Origin: Ruminiclostridium sp.
Lineage (GTDB): Bacteria; Bacillota; Clostridia; Oscillospirales; Ruminococcaceae
NCBI GenBank assembly: GCA_017395555.1
Contig: JAFPUE010000012.1
Coordinates: forward strand, 1 to 43,982
Direction of reading: 5' to 3'
DNA length: 43,982 nt
Part shown: in pieces, positions 40,101 through 43,982 of the stretch
Numbering within the stretch: the stretch's first letter is position 1
How the letters are laid out: each line of letters opens with the position of its first letter
Position numbers and translations under genes: made by a program
Notes under the pieces: model-generated
The model's database searches: none
Told to the model about the DNA's origin: nothing
What the model saw: only the letters and a program-made list of their open reading frames with translations

Positions 40101-40853
40101 GTACTCCGCGTAGGTCTCCGCCGCGTAGGGAGTCTTGATGTCGGCGTTGTCGATTATCGTACCGAATGTGGTATGGCGGCAGTGATCGGACCAGTATGTG
40201 TCTATCATTCTGATCTCGGTGATCGTGGGATCGCGCTTCTCGGTCTTGAAGTAATCCTGACAGAATTTGATATCGTCGTTGTCCATTGCGAGCCCGTAAT
40301 TCTTCACGAAATCCGCGAGCCCGTCCTTGTCGAGATCGAGGAAGCCGTCGAGAGTTGACACCTCGGTGGGAACGTCATACTTTATTTTCAGTGTTTCATA
40401 TTCCTCATAGCCGCACTCACGCGCTTCAACGGCATTTATCAGGTAATGCTTGATACGCGCGAACTCGTCGTCGGAGATACTGCCCTTGAGCAGGTATATC
40501 TTCGCGTACTTCACCTCGGGTCTGTCGCCCTTGCAGAGCATCTGTATGCACTGCGCGGCGCTGTCCGCACGCTGATCGAACTGTCCGGGCAGGAACTCTA
40601 CCGCGAACATTCTCTCGTCCGAAGCAGGCTCCGGGAGATTTTCGAGCACGTTGTCAACCGGCGGCTCGGAGAATACAACGGGTATCGAGCGTTTCAGATC
40701 CTCCTCCGAGATATCCTCAACGTCATAGCGGTTGATGATACGCACTCCGGTTATACCCTCGATACGCAGAGACGTGCGCAGATCGGCAAGGAGCTGATCT
40801 CCCTCAACGGCGTAGCGGGGCTTTTTTTCGACATAGATACGATAAACTGCCAT
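37152..40853 (-). CDS. purL: Phosphoribosylformylglycinamidine synthase (single-chain)
   Basis: This 1233-aa enzyme makes FGAM in purine synthesis, in the large single-chain form with its own glutaminase. The N-terminal part has the PurS-like segment; the ATP-grasp-like core has NETHNHPTEIEPFGGAATCLGG and GDVIILLGGRTGRDGCGGATGSS. The C-terminal glutaminase has catalytic Cys in LGICNGFQSLIKLGL and the SHGEGRF motif. AAAGGAAGGAAACATAAA precedes the ATG. It has its own promoter at 40901-40929, and upp follows. Confidence 0.97.
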   Translation of the reverse strand: MAVYRIYVEKKPRYAVEGDQLLADLRTSLRIEGITGVRIINRYDVEDISEEDLKRSIPVVFSEPPVDNVLENLPEPASDERMFAVEFLPGQFDQRADSAAQCIQMLCKGDRPEVKYAKIYLLKGSISDDEFARIKHYLINAVEARECGYEEYETLKIKYDVPTEVSTLDGFLDLDKDGLADFVKNYGLAMDNDDIKFCQDYFKTEKRDPTITEIRMIDTYWSDHCRHTTFGTIIDNADIKTPYAAETYAEYKLDREALGRTGKPICLMDIATLAAKKLKADGILKHLDESEEINACSVKIKVDVDGKDEDWLLMFKNETHNHPTEIEPFGGAATCLGGAIRDPLSGRSYVYQAMRVTGASDPLLPVDKTIKGKLPPRKITTTAAAGYSSYGNQIGLATGHVAEIYHPGYMAKRMEIGAVIAAAPADHVRRERPAPGDVIILLGGRTGRDGCGGATGSSKSHSVQSLESCGAEVQKGNAPIERKLQRLFRRREATVLIKRCNDFGAGGVSVAIGELADGLTIDLNAVPKKYAGLDGTELAISESQERMAVVVDKNDVDKFIALAGDENLEATPVAVVEAEPRLVMNWNGKTICNISREFLNSNGAEKHTDIEVPDAKVSYKSELKNTTEDWEKLVTDLNVCSQRALVQRFDSTVGAATVLMPFSGKTQQTPVQAMAAKIPVLGADTKAASIMAWGYDPAVAVQSPYHGAVLAVVESVAKLVAAGGKSGECWLTFQEYFERTQGDPKRWGKPFSALLGAYKAQKALGIGSIGGKDSMSGTFEHIDVPPTLVSFAVGMGKADKIISAEFKIPFDKLYYIAPKYDENGLPDFDSVKDVFSKVENAIADGKAAAVWSLAHGGLAEGVFKMSLGNRIGAKLNDLDDDKLFGMHYGAFIVEASGELDGFELIGETTDEYKITCGNTVLDIAALEKKWDAVLEPIFRDSVKHYDTPEKIETITNTQFACAPANKTAKPRVLIPAFPGTNGEYDMAEAFRREGGESTIFVIKNLDASAVEESVEEFARLISRSQIIAVPGGFSGGDEPEGSGKFINAFFRNPKVKEAVNDMLYHRDGLMLGICNGFQSLIKLGLVPLGEIVPLTAESPTLTFNKIGRHQSQLVRTRICTDKSPWLMNCKVGDIFTIPISHGEGRFVADEDVIKKLIANGQVATQYVDLDGNPTMDLRYNPNSSMFAIEGIISPDGRVLGKMGHSERITDDCCTNVDGIKDQPLFKSGIQYYS

Positions 40854-40890
40854 TTTATGTTTCCTTCCTTTACAAGAAAATACAAGAAAA

Positions 40891-40908
40891 GTTATAACTT
40901 ATTATAAC
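40891..40908 (-). promoter_or_regulatory. Inverted repeat over the purL -10
   Basis: GTTATAA-CTTA-TTATAAC is a perfect 7-bp inverted repeat covering the purL -10. A dimeric regulator bound here would block transcription. It does not look like a PurR or guanine-riboswitch element. Confidence 0.5.
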
Positions 40909-40929
40909 ATATACGAAAGAGAAAAGCAA
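40901..40929 (-). promoter_or_regulatory. Sigma-A-type promoter for purL-upp
   Basis: On the minus strand TTGCTT (40924-40929), 17-bp spacer, TATAAT (40901-40906). Start site near 40894, about 41 nt before the purL ATG. Confidence 0.78.
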
Positions 40930-41071
40930 TAGCAAAAAAGAACAGAAATATATGAAAATTCAAACAGACAGCATCGGCAGTAAAGTTTAAATACACTTTT
41001 GAATTATCGCCGAAAATATTATCTCTTTACCGCGCTGATTTGTCAATAACTCCAAAACGCCCGTTTGGCAC

Positions 41072-41100
41072 TTTACAACCGGATTAAATTGTGATATCAT
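41072..41100 (+). promoter_or_regulatory. Promoter for the amino-acid-binding protein gene
   Basis: TTTACA (41072-41077), 17-bp spacer, TATCAT (41095-41100). The near-palindrome CCAAAACG/CGTTTGG ends 4 bases before the -35 and could be an operator. Confidence 0.65.
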
Positions 41101-41147
41101 ACACATTATAAAAAGAACAGGCACACATACAGAAAGGACGACAAACT

Positions 41148-42005
41148 ATGAAAACAAGTATTTTGAAAAGAATGATCGCAGGCTTTTCCGCTGCCGCTAT
41201 GCTTATGGCAGGCGCAGGCTGCGGCTCGAACAACACACCCGCACAGACAACAGCCGCACCGGCAGGAACAACTGCGCAGGCCGCTTCCGACGATTCGCTG
41301 CAGAAGATACTCGATGCAAAGAAGCTGGTGCTCGGACTTGACGCGAGCTTTCCGCCCATGGGCTTCACGGACGAGGCTAACGAGATCGTAGGCTTCGATA
41401 TCGACGTAGCTCAGGAGGTCTGCAACAGACTCGGCATCGAGCTCGTAAAGCAGCCCATCAACTGGGACACAAAGGAAGAGGATCTCAACCTCGGCAAGAT
41501 CGACTGCATCTGGAACGGAATGTCCATAAATCCCGCAAGAGCCGAGGCTATGAACCTTTCCGAGCCGTACATGAAGAACGAGATGATCTTCGTGGTTCCC
41601 GGAAACAGCGAAGCCAAGTCGATCGATGACCTCAAGGGCAAGACCGTCGGCGTACAGACCGGCTCTACTGCACAGGAGATACTTGAAGCAGCCGATATCT
41701 ATTCCTCGATAACCGTAACTCCTCTCGAAGACAACATCACACTCCTCAATCAGATGGAGCTCGGCTTCTCCGACGCTGTATTCCTTGATTCGGTAGTTGC
41801 CAACTACATCATCACCGAGAACAACAAGGATTACGTCGTTCTCCCCGGCAACCTCGAAGCGGAAGAATACGCTATCGGTTTCAGAAAGAACGATCAGACG
41901 CTCAGAGACAAGGTTCAGGAAACACTCAGCGCTATGAAGGCTGACGGAAAGCTCGGCGAGATTTCTACCAAGTGGTTCGGCAGCGACGTTACAACGGTTA
42001 AGTAA
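41148..42005 (+). CDS. Polar amino-acid ABC transporter, substrate-binding lipoprotein
   Basis: This 285-aa protein has a lipoprotein signal peptide (lipobox AGAGC, Cys near residue 25) and a Thr/Ala/Pro linker. The SBP family-3 domain follows: LVLGLDASFPPMGFTDEANEIVGFDIDVAQEV, then LKGKTVGVQTGSTAQEILE. It captures a polar amino acid outside the membrane for the permease and ATPase encoded downstream; the amino acid cannot be told. AGAAAGGACGACAAACT precedes the ATG. A terminator follows, so it can be made in excess of the other two. Confidence 0.94.
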   Translation: MKTSILKRMIAGFSAAAMLMAGAGCGSNNTPAQTTAAPAGTTAQAASDDSLQKILDAKKLVLGLDASFPPMGFTDEANEIVGFDIDVAQEVCNRLGIELVKQPINWDTKEEDLNLGKIDCIWNGMSINPARAEAMNLSEPYMKNEMIFVVPGNSEAKSIDDLKGKTVGVQTGSTAQEILEAADIYSSITVTPLEDNITLLNQMELGFSDAVFLDSVVANYIITENNKDYVVLPGNLEAEEYAIGFRKNDQTLRDKVQETLSAMKADGKLGEISTKWFGSDVTTVK

Positions 42006-42014
42006 GAAATCTTA

Positions 42015-42049
42015 AATCGGAGCCCGGTAATAACGGCTCCGATTTTTTT
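42015..42049 (+). terminator. Terminator after the binding-protein gene
   Basis: A 10-bp stem AATCGGAGCC / GGCTCCGATT with a 10-base loop runs directly into T7. It separates the binding-protein gene from the permease gene. Confidence 0.9.
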
Positions 42050-42059
42050 GTATTTTTTC

Positions 42060-42088
42060 TTGCATTTTTGGTTATTTGCTGATATAAT
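42060..42088 (+). promoter_or_regulatory. Internal promoter for the permease and ATPase genes
   Basis: TTGCAT (42060-42065), 17-bp spacer, TATAAT (42083-42088). TACCGCGG is repeated at about 42107 and 42130 in the leader. The permease and ATPase can thus be expressed apart from the binding protein. Confidence 0.72.
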
Positions 42089-42172
42089 AGAATTTATGAA
42101 TACTTTACCGCGGTCGTGCAATGACATATTACCGCGGCATTTACGAAATAAAACGTTAAAGGCGGTCAGATT

Positions 42173-42928
42173 ATGACAAGCGAACAGATATCGACATTAT
42201 TCAGTCTGATGCTGGAATACACTATCCCAACGCTGAAAATTTTCGGATACACCCTGCTGTACTCGATTCCGCTCGGAATGGTTGTTGCCCTGCTGAAGAT
42301 GTGCAAATTCAAGCCGATCTCGTGGCTCACGAATATCTACATACTCATAATGCGCGGAACTCCCCTGCTCTTACAGCTCATCGTCGCTCAATACTCCGTG
42401 CCGTATATCCTCAAAAGCGATATATGTCCGGATTTCCTGCGCTCGCTGCTCGAAGGCGTTGATATCCGCAGCGAAAGCTACATATTCAATATGATGCTGT
42501 TTGCTTTCATTCTAAACTACGCCGCTTACTTCGCGGAAATATTCCGCGGCGGTATCGAGAGCATACCCAAGGGACAGTATGAGGCCGCGGGTGCTCTCGG
42601 CTTCGGCAAGGTGCAGACCTTCTTCCGCATCATCCTCCCGCAGGTTGCCGAGCGTGTTCTTCCCGCAAGCTCGAACGAGGTCATAACGCTGATAAAGGAC
42701 ACCTCACTCGCATCGGCTATCCCGTACATGGAGATAATGTACATCGCCAAAAAGCAGGTGCCGACTTACGCGTCACTGCTGCCGCTGTTCATGGCGGGTC
42801 TGTTCTATTTCGCGTTCGCGAGCCTGCTCACCGTGCTTCTGTCACTGGTGGAAAAGAGCTTCTCACACTCGTGGAAGAGAGGCATGAAAAAATTCGCAAG
42901 GGGGATATTCCGCCGTGGCAATGCTTGA
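42173..42928 (+). CDS. Polar amino-acid ABC transporter permease
   Basis: This 251-aa inner-membrane permease belongs to the HisM/GlnP family. Several membrane segments are visible, and the EAA loop that contacts the ATPase is in IPKGQYEAAGALGFGKVQTFFRIILPQV. Other family stretches are MRGTPLLLQLIV and AEIFRGGIESI. AAAGGCGGTCAGATT precedes the ATG. Its end overlaps the ATPase gene by 14 bp. Confidence 0.95.
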   Translation: MTSEQISTLFSLMLEYTIPTLKIFGYTLLYSIPLGMVVALLKMCKFKPISWLTNIYILIMRGTPLLLQLIVAQYSVPYILKSDICPDFLRSLLEGVDIRSESYIFNMMLFAFILNYAAYFAEIFRGGIESIPKGQYEAAGALGFGKVQTFFRIILPQVAERVLPASSNEVITLIKDTSLASAIPYMEIMYIAKKQVPTYASLLPLFMAGLFYFAFASLLTVLLSLVEKSFSHSWKRGMKKFARGIFRRGNA

Positions 42929-43676
42929 AGTCAAAAACCTGTCCAAGAGCTTCGGGAAGCTGCACGTTCTCAAAGATATCAATTTAGATGTTGAAAAGGG
43001 CGAGGTCGTAGCGGTGATCGGCCCCTCCGGAAGCGGAAAATCCACACTTCTGCGCTGTATAAATCAGCTTGAAAAGGTCAGCGGCGGCACGATAAACGTC
43101 TGCGGAACGGAAATGATTAATTACAGCGACAAGGGCAAGCCGATATACGCCGATTCAAAGACGCTCCGCGATATACGGCTGAAAACGGGGCTCGTTTTCC
43201 AGAATTTCAACCTTTTCCCGCACATGACGGTGCTCCGCAATATCACGGAAGCGCTGACGGTAGTGCTGAAAATAAGCAAGCAGGAAGCCGCCGGACGCGC
43301 TATGGAGCTTCTGAAGAAAATGGGACTCGAAACAAAGGCGGATGCCTACCCCTCCGAGCTTTCCGGCGGTCAGCAGCAGCGCGTGTCCATAGCGCGTGCT
43401 CTCGCGCTCGAACCGGAGATACTGTTCTTTGACGAGCCTACCTCTGCCCTCGATCCGGAGCTCACCGGAGAAATATTGAAGGTAATAAAGGCGCTTGCCG
43501 CCGACGGTATGACAATGGTGATCGTAACCCACGAAATGGCGTTCGCGCACGATGTCGCCGACAAGGTCATCTTCATGGAGGACGGCTATATCGTCGATGA
43601 AGGTTCCCCCGATCATCTCTTCGGCGACAACGCCTCCGACAGAGTAAAGCAATTCCTGCAAAGATTCAACAGCTGA
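42915..43676 (+). CDS. Polar amino-acid ABC transporter ATP-binding protein
   Basis: This 253-aa ATPase powers the importer. Walker A is GPSGSGKSTLLRC, the signature LSGGQQQRVSIARAL, and Walker B LFFDEPTSALDPEL, followed by the H-loop Thr-His in VIVTHEMAF. It is the GlnQ/HisP type. The GTG at 42915 is chosen: AAGGGGGAT lies about 10 bases ahead, while the ATG two codons later would be about 16 bases away. The gene overlaps the permease. Confidence 0.96.
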   Translation: MAMLEVKNLSKSFGKLHVLKDINLDVEKGEVVAVIGPSGSGKSTLLRCINQLEKVSGGTINVCGTEMINYSDKGKPIYADSKTLRDIRLKTGLVFQNFNLFPHMTVLRNITEALTVVLKISKQEAAGRAMELLKKMGLETKADAYPSELSGGQQQRVSIARALALEPEILFFDEPTSALDPELTGEILKVIKALAADGMTMVIVTHEMAFAHDVADKVIFMEDGYIVDEGSPDHLFGDNASDRVKQFLQRFNS

Positions 43677-43713
43677 GTGCTCCTGCGCCTTCGCGCTGTC
43701 TTTGCAGACGGCA

Positions 43714-43766
43714 CCAACCCCTTTAAAAAGGGGTTGGATCCCTAAACCTGATTCCGTAACACGGAA
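43714..43766. repeat. CCAACCCCTTTAAAAAGGG dispersed repeat, copy 2
   Basis: The perfect 11-bp stem CCAACCCCTTT/AAAGGGGTTGG is followed by ATCCCTAAACCTGATT and the small hairpin TTCCGT-AAC-ACGGAA. It aligns along its length with 34253-34303 and lies in the gap after the ABC ATPase gene, before the terminator. Confidence 0.75.
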
Positions 43767-43797
43767 ATTTAAAAGTCTGCAAACAGTTTAATGAAAC

Positions 43798-43834
43798 AGC
43801 AACTCCGCGGCAAAACAGTCGCGGAGTTGCTTTA
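43798..43834 (+). terminator. Terminator downstream of the ABC ATPase gene
   Basis: A perfect 12-bp stem AGCAACTCCGCG / CGCGGAGTTGCT with a 10-base loop is followed by TTATTATCTTT. It lies 122 bases after the ATPase stop and just before the second inverted-repeat element. Confidence 0.85.
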
Positions 43835-43843
43835 TTATCTTTA

Positions 43844-43982
43844 GGGTACCTCTAAAAACCGCTTTGAAAAGAGAAAATGAGATAGCTGCGTCGGATACAA
43901 GGAAAGCCGACGAAGCCGGGCTGGCGCCCGGTTAGGAGGTTTGACGCAGTAGACGGCGTGGATAGCTCTTTTTCTCTCAAAT
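43844..43982. mobile_element. Structured inverted-repeat element (MITE-like), copy 2, cut by window end
   Basis: The left end GGGTACCTCTAAAAACCGCT and the next 25 bases equal copy 1 exactly. The inner hairpins are GTCGG/CCGAC with loop ATACAAGGAAAG (43890-43911), CCGGGC/GCCCGG (43916-43931), then GGAGG exposed at 43935-43939. AGCTCTTTTTCTCTCAAAT at the window end matches the right arm of copy 1, so only the last ~18 bases are missing. It is about 65 bases shorter than copy 1 inside. Confidence 0.75.

Larger units (their letters stand above)
40854..41147. other. Divergent purL / ABC-transporter intergenic region
   Basis: This gap holds the purL promoter, the transporter promoter and inverted repeats, with no gene seen. 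In the purL leader, TACAAGAAAA is directly repeated (40871-40890). CCAAAACGCCCGTTTGG at 41052-41068 is a near-palindrome just upstream of the transporter -35. No riboswitch is recognised. Confidence 0.6.

Noticed and set aside
39033..40358. A 441-codon plus-strand frame opposite purL
   Set aside because: It is antisense to a conserved region of PurL and shows no domain.

Overview
The window is a dense piece of chromosome from a Gram-positive, endospore-lineage Clostridia bacterium, most like Oscillospiraceae/Ruminococcus. This is judged from gene order and family content: divIVA-sepF-ylmH, ylbF-mutS-mutL, a yaaL-bofA-spoIVF-like cluster, rplS-lepB-rbgA-rnhB-yraN, and tig-clpP-clpX. No species is claimed. 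Strong AGGAGG-type ribosome sites and TTGACA/TATAAT-type promoters with 17-bp spacers occur throughout. Nearly all genes lie on the minus strand; only hpf, vanZ and the terminal amino-acid ABC transporter are on the plus strand.

Layout. 1-307: a run of perfect hairpins downstream of a split transketolase. 308-3607: the two transketolase halves, an unrecognised protein and a HAD phosphatase. 3682-9734: a cell-division and envelope cluster (rluD, lspA, divIVA, ylmH, sepF, yggS, a HlyD-like protein, hfq). 9879-19353: an RNA-modification and mismatch-repair cluster (miaA, mutL, GNAT, DUF3795, mutS, ylbF-like, two paralogous lipoproteins, miaB). 19618-20688: ribosome hibernation factor hpf and vanZ-like on the plus strand. 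20675-22475: an ImmA/XRE/flavin-fold operon behind a perfect consensus promoter, and yjfB. 22568-25844: clpX, clpP, tig. 25932-31101: a ribosome, secretion and housekeeping operon (rplS, lepB, rbgA, rnhB, yraN, thrC, metallophosphatase). 31333-34179: a DUF2344 / radical-SAM pair around a small membrane protein. 34362-36093: a compact bofA / SpoIVFA-like / SpoIVFB-like cluster with DUF2508, plus a tiny LysM peptide carrying a double-glycine leader. 36273-40853: a structured mobile-type repeat, upp and purL. 41148-43676: a polar amino-acid ABC importer. 43677-43982: more repeats.

The most unusual content is intergenic. There are several families of structured or AT-rich repeats. One is a 223-bp element with ~35-bp imperfect terminal inverted repeats and a conserved hairpin core; a second, truncated copy runs off the window end. 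Other points are miaA lacking any canonical start codon ahead of its P-loop, a double-glycine-leader LysM peptide, a minimal sigma-K-checkpoint-like gene trio, and a Cys-rich tail on the YlbF-family protein. No rRNA, tRNA, CRISPR array, integrase or complete transposase gene was found.
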